DNA of 64,000 nucleotides from the NCBI RefSeq assembly GCF_963422545.1, contig NZ_OY730263.1, forward strand, positions 28,158 to 92,157. Reading direction: 5' to 3'. This DNA is from an uncultured Flavobacterium sp. Its GTDB lineage: Bacteria; Bacteroidota; Bacteroidia; Flavobacteriales; Flavobacteriaceae. A program made the position numbers and the translations under genes. The notes beneath the pieces were generated by a model. That model saw only the letters and a program-made list of their open reading frames with translations. It was not told the DNA's origin and searched no databases. Below are positions 1 through 8,096 of the stretch, in pieces (position 1 is the stretch's first letter; each line of letters begins with the position of its first letter).

Positions 1-53
1 AAATGTTATTTATCTTCACTGACTTTTAAATCTTAATCTTACAAAATAATAAA

Positions 54-713
54 TTGAAAAAATATTTTAAAATTTTCCTTTTCCTTGCAATTATCGGATT
101 GATTGCTGTTGTCTCTGTAAATTATTACGTAAAATCAACAACTAAAAAAGACATTTATTATTCCCTTAAAAGATTTCCAAAAAATGATGTGGGAATTATT
201 TTTGGTGCGGGAATTAATGGGAACCAGCCAAGCAAATATTTAAAAGACAGACTTGATGCCGGAATTCTGTTATACAAATCAAAACGTATCAATAAAATTC
301 TGCTTTCAGGAGATAATGGCCGTGATGAACATGATGAAATAACGGTAATGAAAAACTACTGTTTTAATCACGGAGTAGACACTACAAAAATCTTTGTTGA
401 TTATGCCGGTTTCGATACTTATTCAACAATGTATCGCGCTAAGCATATTTTTAAAATCAAAAAAGCGACTTTAATTACTCAGGAATATCATTTAAACCGA
501 GCAATTTATATCGGACAAAAACTCGGAATTAAATCTGTTGGTTATTCTGCCAATCATGGAGAATATCTTGGATATAAATATGTTTGTTTTAGAGAATATA
601 GTTCCAGATTTAAATCTTTTTTGGATGTTTTAAGAAATCGGGAGCCTCGGTTTGTTGGAAATCCAATTGATATCAATGGAGTTTCAAATTATTCTAAAGA
701 CGATAAAAGATAA
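54..713 (+). CDS. SanA/YdcF-like DUF218 membrane protein
   Basis: The 219-residue protein has one N-terminal membrane segment (about residues 5-25) followed by a DUF218 domain. Visible family motifs are GAGIN at 51-55, LSGDNGRDE at 84-92, DTYSTMYRA at 121-129 and ITQEYHLNRA at 141-150. SanA of enterobacteria is tied to envelope barrier function and vancomycin exclusion at high temperature; the biochemical activity of the family is not settled. The start is TTG at 54, chosen because the hydrophobic anchor follows at once and no ATG precedes it. It looks monocistronic, with its own terminator. The family call is secure, the role is inferred. Confidence 0.85.
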   Translation: MKKYFKIFLFLAIIGLIAVVSVNYYVKSTTKKDIYYSLKRFPKNDVGIIFGAGINGNQPSKYLKDRLDAGILLYKSKRINKILLSGDNGRDEHDEITVMKNYCFNHGVDTTKIFVDYAGFDTYSTMYRAKHIFKIKKATLITQEYHLNRAIYIGQKLGIKSVGYSANHGEYLGYKYVCFREYSSRFKSFLDVLRNREPRFVGNPIDINGVSNYSKDDKR

Positions 714-716
714 AAA

Positions 717-750
717 AAATCCGAAGTAAAAATTTACTTCGGATTTTTTT
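717..750 (+). terminator. Rho-independent terminator after the SanA-like gene
   Basis: The arms AATCCGAAGTAAA and TTTACTTCGGATT close on a very short loop and are followed by a run of T. The hairpin lies just after the stop codon at 713. Confidence 0.85.
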
Positions 751-839
751 ATGAATTTAATCATAACAACAATCAATGTATGAGTGTGTTTTGATTTTAT
801 TTATAAAGGACTACGTTATATATCCCTTTCTAAATTTTT

Positions 840-1535
840 CTATACTCGTCCCGGCTGCACTAACCATTTTCCTGCACTTGTTAAGGTAACAGTGACCTCT
901 GAATTTTTAAAATTGCTTAATTCGATTTTTGCAGAGTCTTTGGGAATTGTTGCAAGATCAGCAAGTTCATCACTTGCAAAAGAACCAGTGGAGATATAAA
1001 ATGAAAACTTTGGAGTAATTATGAATAGTTCATTTGGAGATGGAGACCAAGTAACTCCCAAAAATCCACTTTCTGTCTGAATACCAAAGCTCGCGTTACT
1101 GTACCACTTTCCACTTTCATTTTTAGATCTATCAAATGAATTAGATAGTAAACCAATAGTATTATTTGGACTTTCGTGACCTTGTAGTAGATTCAGATTT
1201 GGTCCTTGCCTGGGAGGTGTACTGGCATACTCAGCTTCCCATTTTTGTTTGTATTCAGCATCTATAATAATACTTGAGTCAATTTGAACACCTAAACCTA
1301 CTGCACGATTTGATGCACCTGCTCCCAAAGAATATTGAGTCGGAATAATGAACTTATTTGTTCCTCCATAATTTGGACGTACAGCAAGAGAAGTAGATGA
1401 ATTTGCATAAACTCCGCTACTAGGCACCCCATCTGGTTTTTCTAAAAAACACCAGAAATCTTTCACTTCATGGCTTTCATTTTTTAAATAAATACTGTAA
1501 TTAGTTGTTGAATTTAATGCTTCCATATTTAACAT
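840..1535 (-). CDS. Orphan protein of the leader-motif gene set
   Basis: The family of this 231-residue protein was not recognised. It has no signal peptide or membrane segment and is rich in Ser, Asn and Thr with alternating hydrophobic residues, suggesting an all-beta cytosolic protein. A second possible start is Met4. It lies 91 nt downstream of the haem-protein gene on the same strand, and the conserved leader element (shorter version) lies 25 nt before its start codon. This ties it to the DUF1842-like, AidA-like and 519-aa genes, which carry the same element. Function unknown. Confidence 0.7.
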   Translation of the reverse strand: MLNMEALNSTTNYSIYLKNESHEVKDFWCFLEKPDGVPSSGVYANSSTSLAVRPNYGGTNKFIIPTQYSLGAGASNRAVGLGVQIDSSIIIDAEYKQKWEAEYASTPPRQGPNLNLLQGHESPNNTIGLLSNSFDRSKNESGKWYSNASFGIQTESGFLGVTWSPSPNELFIITPKFSFYISTGSFASDELADLATIPKDSAKIELSNFKNSEVTVTLTSAGKWLVQPGRV

Positions 1536-1560
1536 GATTTAATATATTTTGATTGTTTGT

Positions 1561-1593
1561 CCTTACTCATAAGCTTTTCAGATTCCGCCTCAC
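1561..1593 (-). promoter_or_regulatory. Conserved leader element, copy A (short form)
   Basis: Read on the minus strand, it contains GAGGCGGAATCTGAAAAG followed by CTTATGAGTAAGG, 25 nt before the start codon at 1535. It matches the 3' half of copies B, C and D but lacks the 5' hairpin built on GTGGAGCAGA. CTTA and TAAG can pair around TGAG. Confidence 0.65.
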
Positions 1594-1626
1594 ATTATTT
1601 CCTGAATACTGACAGTTTTACTTTTT

Positions 1627-3111
1627 TCACTTTTTAGCTTTAATAAAATCTTCAAGCTGTTGCGCTTTCAATTCTTGTATTTCTTTAATACGTTTCGCTC
1701 GTGAACTATTAAGGTCATTTGCATTTTTACCGGTAAGCGCTGTGGCTGGTTTAGTAAACAGTAAATAATCTCCAAATAAATGACTTAAAAACAAAGGAGA
1801 TTTACCCGGTCTCTTTTTGTCAAAGTTTGCAGATTGATGACAATAAAAGCAACTGATCAAATTACTATTATTAATATCATGTATATCATTTTGGAAAGTC
1901 TGTGTGTAGGTTTCCATAGTAATATTTGCCAGATTAACTGAACCTCTAGCTAATGAATCCGGAAGTGCACTTGAAATGTCTCTCGTAACAATTGCTTTTT
2001 TCTGACCGTCAGAAGAAACTCCATCAAAATTTAACCAGATAGAACCATTGTAAAAATAATTTCTAAAAACATCTTTCAACTTAGAGGCTACACACTTATT
2101 AATATTGTCTATATTATTAAAGTTAGCAGGTTCTGCCTGACTTGTTGGCGTAAATGCATCTGTGTTTACATCTTTTGGTACTCCATACTCATATAAAATA
2201 AATGCTTTATTAGGAACAACAGGCGAAGTTGCACCTTTAGGCCATGTAATACCTTTTAAACCTGTAGTAGTTCCTTTTTCATAAAACAACATTTCGTTTG
2301 CAGCCGTTACTGAGTTTGTTTTCTTATCATAAACAGGTGCCATATCTTTATGTTCAAAAGTTGCCCAGATAAATTCAGGATGATTTTTTACAACTCCTAC
2401 TACGTGCATACCTAATAAGGCCACGGTTTTTTCAACATATTGCCCTTTGCTATTTTGAACAGCGGCCTTAGTTGTAAAATAATCTTGTTGCTGCGCTTTG
2501 GCAATTGCATCTATATTAATCCAGGAAACTTTTAATTCTAAAGCCCCAACAGGAAATGTTTCTAAATTAGAAACCGGTAATTTCCCACTATTGATTAAGG
2601 AAGCCATTGTAACTGCTTTGTCTTTTAGCAGCGTATTAATATGAATTGAATAATACACTGTATCTGTAACCTTATTAAATTTAGAATTAGAAACTAAAAC
2701 TCCGCTGCGACCAGCCTGGTTAATAGAGCTCAAAGTTAGTTTTATGCCTAACTGCGGCGCAACATCTTCCATTTGCGGACTAACCAGATCCAGAGAATCT
2801 AAAAAGAACGGATTTCCGCTTGGCAGTGGTTTTGTAACCCACAAAAACTTTTGCCAGGACCATTGGTGAAAATCACAATTTGTTGTACTCGCCTTATCAA
2901 ACGGACTTCCGTCACCTTCTGCCGGCGCTGGAGTTTGATCATGAGGAAACCAACTTGTTTCACAATTACAGGCTTCAGTTGATGCATTGGCATACGAAGG
3001 CGCAACACCATTTTTGTACTCTCCATTATTTCTATTTACGAGAAATAACCATAAAGCAACTGCTATTACAACAATAAGCAGCAGACTAATAACAACGTAT
3101 TTTTTTTTCAT
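1627..3111 (-). CDS. Membrane-anchored single-CxxCH c-type haem protein
   Basis: The 494-residue protein starts with a charged end and one uncleaved membrane segment (about residues 5-25), placing the rest in the periplasm. One haem c attachment motif, CFYCH, lies at 421-425 near the C-terminus. Other marked segments are a Cys-containing stretch at 47-80 (NCDFHQWSWQKF) and GMHVVGVV followed by HPEFIWATFEH in the middle. The domain is not one of the classic cytochromes I know. It follows the terminator of the DUF1842-like gene and precedes the orphan gene at 840-1535. A small hairpin (TTCAGG 3134-3139, CCTGAA 3150-3155) lies in its leader, but not the conserved element. Confidence 0.7.
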   Translation of the reverse strand: MKKKYVVISLLLIVVIAVALWLFLVNRNNGEYKNGVAPSYANASTEACNCETSWFPHDQTPAPAEGDGSPFDKASTTNCDFHQWSWQKFLWVTKPLPSGNPFFLDSLDLVSPQMEDVAPQLGIKLTLSSINQAGRSGVLVSNSKFNKVTDTVYYSIHINTLLKDKAVTMASLINSGKLPVSNLETFPVGALELKVSWINIDAIAKAQQQDYFTTKAAVQNSKGQYVEKTVALLGMHVVGVVKNHPEFIWATFEHKDMAPVYDKKTNSVTAANEMLFYEKGTTTGLKGITWPKGATSPVVPNKAFILYEYGVPKDVNTDAFTPTSQAEPANFNNIDNINKCVASKLKDVFRNYFYNGSIWLNFDGVSSDGQKKAIVTRDISSALPDSLARGSVNLANITMETYTQTFQNDIHDINNSNLISCFYCHQSANFDKKRPGKSPLFLSHLFGDYLLFTKPATALTGKNANDLNSSRAKRIKEIQELKAQQLEDFIKAKK

Positions 3112-3157
3112 TTTTTCATGGATTTAATAATTCTTCAGGATCAGGATTCCCTGAATA

Positions 3158-3188
3158 AAAAAGACCGCCTAAAACCAGGCGATCTTTT
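3158..3188 (-). terminator. Terminator after the DUF1842-like gene
   Basis: On the minus strand AAAGATCGCCT and AGGCGGTCTTT form a hairpin with one mismatch, followed by T-rich sequence. It separates the DUF1842-like gene from the haem-protein gene. Confidence 0.7.
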
Positions 3189-3256
3189 AAATCAAAACTC
3201 AAATTGAGTGAGGAAGTTTTGTTATCCTGTTGAATTTGTTTGGGAAAATTTTATTT

Positions 3257-3670
3257 CTAAACTAATTCTTCTTTTAAGTTTTTTGCGCCAGCTACTGGTA
3301 CATTTTCAATATTATGTAGATAATATGAAAAACCTCCAGTTCCGTTCCATGCATTGTCGATTGCTAAGTGAGCATTAAAATCTGCTAAAAAAGAACCAAT
3401 TCCCGGAGGAGGAACAGAGTGAACATATTGTCCGTGAAGACTAACTAATTGTGTAACTTTACCCAATCCAGCTGCATATATTTTTCCTTTTACATGAACA
3501 ACAATATGACTATCAGGACCTTTTATAGCCTGAGTGATTATAACTGTACCTGTCACAGAGTGTTGTGATGGTACAACTACTAAACTGAATGAAGCGATTG
3601 GAGCACCTGGCATTCCAACATTTCCGATTGTGCCTTTTGCTAAATAAGCACCTGTTAATAAATCTGACAT
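3257..3670 (-). CDS. DUF1842-like protein
   Basis: This is a compact 137-residue protein without signal peptide, with mostly beta-type residue alternation. The pattern GAYLAKGTIG near the N-terminus, SVPPPGIGSFLADF in the middle and NAWNGTGGFSYY near the end resembles DUF1842 proteins as I remember them from Burkholderia and relatives. That domain has no established activity. The full version of the conserved leader element lies 20 nt before the ATG, and a terminator follows the gene, so it is probably a single transcription unit. It is one of four genes in the window that share this leader. Confidence 0.65.
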   Translation of the reverse strand: MSDLLTGAYLAKGTIGNVGMPGAPIASFSLVVVPSQHSVTGTVIITQAIKGPDSHIVVHVKGKIYAAGLGKVTQLVSLHGQYVHSVPPPGIGSFLADFNAHLAIDNAWNGTGGFSYYLHNIENVPVAGAKNLKEELV

Positions 3671-3690
3671 AATTTTTTGATTTAGGTTTT

Positions 3691-3748
3691 CCTACTCGTA
3701 AGGCTTTTCGGTACCGCCTCGTTTTTTTAAGTGGGTTCTGCTCCACTC
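3691..3748 (-). promoter_or_regulatory. Conserved leader element, copy B
   Basis: On the minus strand the order is a hairpin (AGTGG and CCACT around GAGCAGAACC-type loop bases), a run of A, then CGAGGCGGTACCGAAAAGCC and TTACGAGTAGG, ending 20 nt before the ATG at 3670. It has the same order and wording as copies C and D. Confidence 0.75.
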
Positions 3749-3814
3749 AATAAAATTGTTATCAAATAGTTCAAAAACATCTTAGGTAATACATTCTTGG
3801 CCTACTTTCTATTT

Positions 3815-3822
3815 CAAAATTA
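3815..3822 (-). promoter_or_regulatory. Candidate -7 box for the DUF1842-like gene
   Basis: TAATTTTG on the minus strand matches the Bacteroidota TANNTTTG box, and transcription from it would include leader copy B. The -33 element is weak. Confidence 0.4.
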
Positions 3823-3904
3823 TATCAAACAAGCAGGTCTTTCTGATAAAATGCCACAAAACACAAATTATTGAGTATGAAACAGATAAATAATGACATA
3901 AGGA

Positions 3905-3931
3905 AAACAGGATGCGTAAAAATACCTGTTT
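3905..3931 (-). terminator. Possible weak terminator after the 516-aa protein gene
   Basis: AAACAGG and CCTGTTT form a 7-bp stem about 55 nt past the stop codon at 3986, followed by TTTTCCTT. The loop is 13 nt, so this is only a candidate. Confidence 0.35.
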
Positions 3932-3985
3932 AAAAAAAGTCGATGTAATGAAAATTGAAATTAATTAAAGCTTTTCAAAAAAATG

Positions 3986-5536
3986 TTATGCAAATGGATA
4001 AACAATTTCAACAGCAACTAATTGACATGAAGAATCTGTTATATTGGTTGTTGGCGGTATGTATCCCGGCGGATTAGGTCTGATGATTACTGTCGCTGAA
4101 GTATTGCTGTTTTCATTTTCGATCTCACACGAATAAGACAATTCTTCTGATGGATTTCCGACGGATCGTCCAAGAAAGTTAAAGTTTGAAAATTTATTCT
4201 CTTCAAAATAATTTTTTACTTTTCTCGCATTACAATCTGTAAAGGTTATGTACAACTCAAGAAATTGACTAAATACAATGGAATTGATGAATCCAAAATC
4301 TCCACCTTCGGTGAAATCAAAATTTGGCTGACTATTAAAAATATATCCGGTAAGATCTGATGGAGCCGGATATCCGTTTTTAATAGCATTTTTTACTGGT
4401 TCAGAAAACATCCAGCCAGTATTTGTCCAGATATCAAAAGGAACTGGAGTGATCATCAACTGCGGATCAATAACAGGATTATTTACAATTGCTTCAACAA
4501 CATATGACGTCCCGGAGAATGTTTCTTTAAAAACACTGCTCATAGTGCCGTCTTCTAAAATATTGGACAAAAATTTTAATGGTGAAATAGTAATATCTTC
4601 TGAATTGAAGACGTTTATTTTTAAGAGTTCAGAAGATAATTTCTCTACATTATTATTGTTTCTGTACGAAACAACAGGAACTTCACTCAATTGCTTTACA
4701 ATATTATCAGGATTAGACGGTTCAAACCGCATTCCCGGAATTAAACTGTCTGACCCGGTTAACGAAAGTCCTTTATTTTGAGTGCTTGGATAAATAAGGT
4801 TATAAATTATAATTGCTAAAGTATGAACCGCATTCGCAATCTCTGCTGTAATAGCTCCCGAAGCACCGGATAATTCATATATGTTAATCATTAAATTTTT
4901 CATCTCCTTAGGTACCGTCGCTGGAATTTGACTATAAATTTTTTCGAAATCAGCGATATGAGTGTAAGGATATGAAGGATCTTTTTTTAAAACTGGAATA
5001 TATTCAGGATTTATCCATACTATATTTAAAGCATCGGTAACTTGAATTAATGCAATACTTGTATTCGTTTCATTTAATTTGCTGACATTCTCCGGATGAT
5101 ATTCATCTACATAAGCATTCCATAATGGGATTAAATCCGTAACTGTAGAGGCGACTTTATTGCTTATCTCTTCTTGTTCAGCTTTATCTTTTGGAGATAG
5201 TTGATATCTTATTTTCAGATAAACGCTCAAATAACTATTTATAAATGAGTCTAATGTTAAACCAACTTGTCTAACTCCATATTGAATTCCTTCGCCAGAT
5301 ATTCTTTGGTTTAAAAAATTATTATATAAACTAGCGTTAAGTTCTCCCATATTGTTTATAAAATAAAAGGAAGCCTGTCCGCTGGATGTCCCGGTTAAAA
5401 GCTGCAATTTCTCTGAATTCGGCAATTGCCGAATAATATTAGACATATATTCAGCATAGGCCTGATTTTCGACAGAATCATCCTGCACATTTTCAGCCAA
5501 TATTCTATCATCAATATTCGATATAAGATTTTCCAT
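3986..5536 (-). CDS. Uncharacterised 516-aa protein, paralogue of the upstream 519-aa protein
   Basis: No family was recognised. It aligns with the 519-residue product of 5674-7233 along most of its length: YAEYMSNII near the N-terminus, YQLSP, DPSYPYTH, SGASGAIT, KNGYPAP, NFDFTEGGDFG and the C-terminal YPFA. It has no signal peptide. The middle differs: where the paralogue has a Gly/Ser-rich hydrophobic stretch, this one has a more polar sequence around LKFLSNIL. A terminator separates the two genes, and the conserved leader present before the paralogue is absent here. Probably an ancient tandem duplication, with this copy diverging in its control. Function unknown. Confidence 0.75.
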   Translation of the reverse strand: MENLISNIDDRILAENVQDDSVENQAYAEYMSNIIRQLPNSEKLQLLTGTSSGQASFYFINNMGELNASLYNNFLNQRISGEGIQYGVRQVGLTLDSFINSYLSVYLKIRYQLSPKDKAEQEEISNKVASTVTDLIPLWNAYVDEYHPENVSKLNETNTSIALIQVTDALNIVWINPEYIPVLKKDPSYPYTHIADFEKIYSQIPATVPKEMKNLMINIYELSGASGAITAEIANAVHTLAIIIYNLIYPSTQNKGLSLTGSDSLIPGMRFEPSNPDNIVKQLSEVPVVSYRNNNNVEKLSSELLKINVFNSEDITISPLKFLSNILEDGTMSSVFKETFSGTSYVVEAIVNNPVIDPQLMITPVPFDIWTNTGWMFSEPVKNAIKNGYPAPSDLTGYIFNSQPNFDFTEGGDFGFINSIVFSQFLELYITFTDCNARKVKNYFEENKFSNFNFLGRSVGNPSEELSYSCEIENENSNTSATVIIRPNPPGYIPPTTNITDSSCQLVAVEIVYPFA

Positions 5537-5611
5537 TAGTTTTTATTTAAATTCTAAAATTAGATTTGAAGTTATTTTCAACTATAAAAAATAGATTCAA
5601 AGTTTAATAAC

Positions 5612-5653
5612 AAGAGGGTTATTAATCATCTCATTATGATTAACAACCCTCTT
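5612..5653 (-). terminator. Terminator between the tandem paralogues
   Basis: AAGAGGGTT (5612-5620) and AACCCTCTT (5645-5653), with inner TTAATCA and TGATTAA pairing, make a long hairpin just after the stop codon at 5674. Confidence 0.8.
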
Positions 5654-5673
5654 TAACTATTTTAAAACAATAA

Positions 5674-7233
5674 TTAGGCGAAAGGATATACTACACCTAC
5701 AGCAACTAATTGAGATAATGATTGATTGATATTGTCTGTTCCGGGAACATAACCAGGAGCTGCAGGTTTTATAGTAACTCTAATTGAAGTAGCTGTTTCA
5801 TCACTGAAAGAATAGCTATAGCTTGAAGATTGGCTTGCTCCTCCTAAACGAATACCTAAGAAATATACGCCCATATCTGTATGCTCTTCAAAGTACTTTT
5901 TAACTTGTTTGCTGTCACATTTATCGAAACCAATGTTTATTTCAAGAAATTGGCTAAATATCAATGAATTAATATATCCAAAATCTGCACCTTCTTTAAA
6001 ATCAAAATTCGGGCTACTATTAAATACATAGCCAGTAATACCTGTTGGAGCAGGATATCCGTTTTTAATAGCATCTTTTACCGGAGAAGTTGACATCCAT
6101 CCCTGTGCTGTTGAGATATTATAAAGCAGTGGACTGCTGCTCATAAGCGGACTAACTGTAGCGTTATTAACTACTACATCTACTGTAAAATTTGAACCTG
6201 AATAATCTCTTTCGAAAATACTGGTTTTAGCACTGCCGGTAGCTCCAACAGAAAAAAATGATAAAATCGGAATAGATATACCTCCACTTACAGAAGCCTG
6301 AACGTTTAATGTTGTTTCAGTAGATTTAGTAACTCTTTTTGAAACTCTGAAAACTGAAGAAGGAGGATTTGTTCTAAGCTCATCTAATATTGCATTTGGT
6401 CTTGCTGGTTCAAATACCAATCCCGGAATTGCTTTATCTGATCCTGTAATTGTCATTCCGCCATTTCCAGTTTTTCCCGTAGTTGGTTTTTGAATATTAT
6501 CAATAATGCCAGCTAAAGTTTGCGTTGCATTAGCAATATCTGCAGTAATAGCTCCCGCAGCACCAGATTTATTAAATACCTCAATCATATAATCTCTCAT
6601 TTTTTTAGAAACTGATACCGGTATTTTATTGTAAATTGTATTAAACTCGTTTAAATGAGTATAAGGATAAGAAGGGTCGTTTTGTATAATATCTTTGAAT
6701 TTTGGATTAAGCCAAACTGTATTTAGAGTACTGGTCATTTGAATCAAAGCAATATTAGTATCATCTCCGTCTAGCTTTTTAACATCCGTTGGCTCAACCG
6801 CTTGGCACCAGGCATTCCAAACAGGAGTAAGTTCTCTTACTGTAGAAGCAACATCAGCATTAATTTTTTGTTGTGTCGCCCTGTCATTTGGAGATAATTG
6901 ATATCTTAATTTAGTATAAACACTTAGATAACTATTAGTAAATGCATCCTGTGTAAGTCCAACCTGCTCAACACCATTAGCTGTTCCTTCTCCTTCAATT
7001 CTTTGGTTCAATAAATTGTTGTACAAAGTCGAATTAACTGCACTAGTTGCGTCGTCCAGAAAATAAAAAGAAGCCTGCGCGCTCGAAGTATTGGTTAATA
7101 ATTTCAACTTACCCGGATTTGGAAGCTGCTTAATAATATTTGACATATACTCCGCATAAACTTCATATTCTGCAGGTGTACCAATTGTCTTCAAAGTTGC
7201 ATAATCTTTTAAAATTTCTTGAAAAGTTTCCAT
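5674..7233 (-). CDS. Uncharacterised 519-aa protein with a hydrophobic central segment
   Basis: The 519-residue protein has no signal peptide and its family was not recognised. The N-terminal half is probably helical and the C-terminal half beta-rich, ending in VVYPFA. A stretch around residues 315-340 is rich in Gly, Ser, Ile and Phe (ISIPILSFFSVGATGSA) and could be amphipathic; the neighbouring paralogue lacks it. The gene carries the full conserved leader element 23 nt before its ATG and a -7 box upstream, so it looks like the head of the accessory cluster. A toxin- or inclusion-like role is possible from its company (AidA/PixA family, DUF1842-like) but is only inference. Confidence 0.75.
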   Translation of the reverse strand: METFQEILKDYATLKTIGTPAEYEVYAEYMSNIIKQLPNPGKLKLLTNTSSAQASFYFLDDATSAVNSTLYNNLLNQRIEGEGTANGVEQVGLTQDAFTNSYLSVYTKLRYQLSPNDRATQQKINADVASTVRELTPVWNAWCQAVEPTDVKKLDGDDTNIALIQMTSTLNTVWLNPKFKDIIQNDPSYPYTHLNEFNTIYNKIPVSVSKKMRDYMIEVFNKSGAAGAITADIANATQTLAGIIDNIQKPTTGKTGNGGMTITGSDKAIPGLVFEPARPNAILDELRTNPPSSVFRVSKRVTKSTETTLNVQASVSGGISIPILSFFSVGATGSAKTSIFERDYSGSNFTVDVVVNNATVSPLMSSSPLLYNISTAQGWMSTSPVKDAIKNGYPAPTGITGYVFNSSPNFDFKEGADFGYINSLIFSQFLEINIGFDKCDSKQVKKYFEEHTDMGVYFLGIRLGGASQSSSYSYSFSDETATSIRVTIKPAAPGYVPGTDNINQSLSQLVAVGVVYPFA

Positions 7234-7256
7234 GATAAATTTGTTTTTTGGGTTCT

Positions 7257-7315
7257 CTTACTCGTAAGGCTTTTCAGATTCCGCCTCGTTTTTTATAGTG
7301 GCCTCTGCTCCACTT
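7257..7315 (-). promoter_or_regulatory. Conserved leader element, copy C
   Basis: On the minus strand: hairpin AGTGG / CCACT enclosing AGCAGAGG, an A-rich spacer, then CGAGGCGGAATCTGAAAAGC and CTTACGAGTAAG, 23 nt before the ATG at 7233. GCCTT can pair back to AGGC or forward to the TAAG arm. Confidence 0.75.
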
Positions 7316-7327
7316 GAAAATAGACTA

Positions 7328-7360
7328 GCTAGCTTATTTTAATTTTCAGCGTCAAATTTA
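7328..7360 (-). promoter_or_regulatory. Promoter and GCTAGC box before leader copy C
   Basis: The minus-strand -7 box TAAATTTG (7360 to 7353) is followed exactly 19 nt later by GCTAGC (7333 to 7328). The AidA-like gene has the same pair with the same spacing. A TTG lies 17 nt upstream of the -7 box. Confidence 0.5.
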
Positions 7361-7486
7361 CTTTAGAACGATTCCTGCAATAGAAAAAATGTCACGAAGC
7401 GTAAAATATTAGTAATGAAATACTTAAAAGGACAACATAAAAATATTCTTACACCAAAAATCATATAATTAAAACAATCAAAAAAC

Positions 7487-7512
7487 AAACTTTCAATTAT
7501 TTTTGAAAGTTT
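7487..7512. promoter_or_regulatory. Palindromic operator, site 1, before gbsR-type gene
   Basis: The arms AAACTTTCAA (7487-7496) and TTGAAAGTTT (7503-7512) are perfectly complementary around a 6-nt spacer. The right arm covers the -33 element of the gbsR promoter, so binding there should block transcription. The site recurs before the next gene, pointing to the GbsR-type protein as the ligand and to autorepression. Confidence 0.7.
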
Positions 7513-7533
7513 AAAAACTTTTGCTTACATTTG
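7501..7533 (+). promoter_or_regulatory. Promoter of the GbsR operon
   Basis: TTTTG (7501-7505) and TACATTTG (7526-7533) match the -33 and -7 boxes of the phylum with a 20-nt spacer. The ATG at 7538 lies only 4 nt after the -7 box, which predicts a leaderless or nearly leaderless mRNA. Confidence 0.7.
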
Positions 7534-7537
7534 ATCC

Positions 7538-8041
7538 ATGGAATTCAAAGAAGCAAAAAATAAGTTTGTACAAACCTGGGGAGCATTAGGTTCTCAATGG
7601 GGAATTAATAAAACGATGGCACAAATCCACGCTTTATTAATGGTCTCAAACGAAGCTGTTTCTATGGAGGACATTATGGAAGAATTGCAGATTTCGCGCG
7701 GTAACGCCAGCATGAATCTAAGAGCTCTAATGGATTGGGGAATTGTTTATAAAGAATACAAAGCTGGAGAAAGAAAAGAATTCTTTACTGCCGAAAAAGA
7801 TTTAGACGAATTAGCGGCAAAAATCTCCAGAGAAAGAAGTAAACGAGAAATTAAACCTGCACTTAAAATCTTAAAAGAAGTTTCGACAATTGAAGCAAAA
7901 GATTCTGCAGAAGAGAAACACTTTGTAGATCAAACTACTAAATTATACGATTTCGTTTTAAAAGCAGATAATATGCTGGACAAAATGACTGAATTCAATG
8001 AAAACTGGTTAGGGAAATTAGTTATAAAAATGATGAAGTAA
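7538..8041 (+). CDS. GbsR/MarR-family transcriptional regulator
   Basis: The 167-residue protein has a winged helix-turn-helix at about residues 25-85 (QIHALLMVS, MEELQISRGNASMNLRAL, DWGIV) and a helical C-terminal dimerisation part, typical of GbsR-type regulators in Bacteroidota. Such proteins are local repressors or sensors; the ligand is unknown here. The start is fixed by the family N-terminus (FKEAKNKFVQTWG) even though it sits just 4 nt after the -7 box. It heads a same-strand run of six genes to 11643, and the same palindrome precedes it and the second gene, so it probably controls the operon and itself. Confidence 0.9.
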   Translation: MEFKEAKNKFVQTWGALGSQWGINKTMAQIHALLMVSNEAVSMEDIMEELQISRGNASMNLRALMDWGIVYKEYKAGERKEFFTAEKDLDELAAKISRERSKREIKPALKILKEVSTIEAKDSAEEKHFVDQTTKLYDFVLKADNMLDKMTEFNENWLGKLVIKMMK

Positions 8042-8054
8042 AAAAATTTAATTA

Positions 8055-8080
8055 AAACTTTCATTTTTTTCTGAAAGTTT
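8055..8080. promoter_or_regulatory. Palindromic operator, site 2
   Basis: AAACTTTCA (8055-8063) and TGAAAGTTT (8072-8080) repeat the site before the gbsR-type gene, 17 nt before the next start codon. A degraded relative with the shared tail AAAAGTTTAAAACAATC lies near 8499-8514, before the third gene. Confidence 0.65.
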
Positions 8081-8096
8081 AAAACAATCAATAACT

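Noticed and set aside
784..999. A 71-codon open frame on the plus strand
   Set aside because: It lies antisense within the 231-aa protein gene, has no family look and no promoter; a shadow frame.
3513..3746. A 77-codon minus-strand frame over the DUF1842-like start and leader
   Set aside because: It overlaps the leader element and the real gene in another frame and has a low-complexity basic composition.
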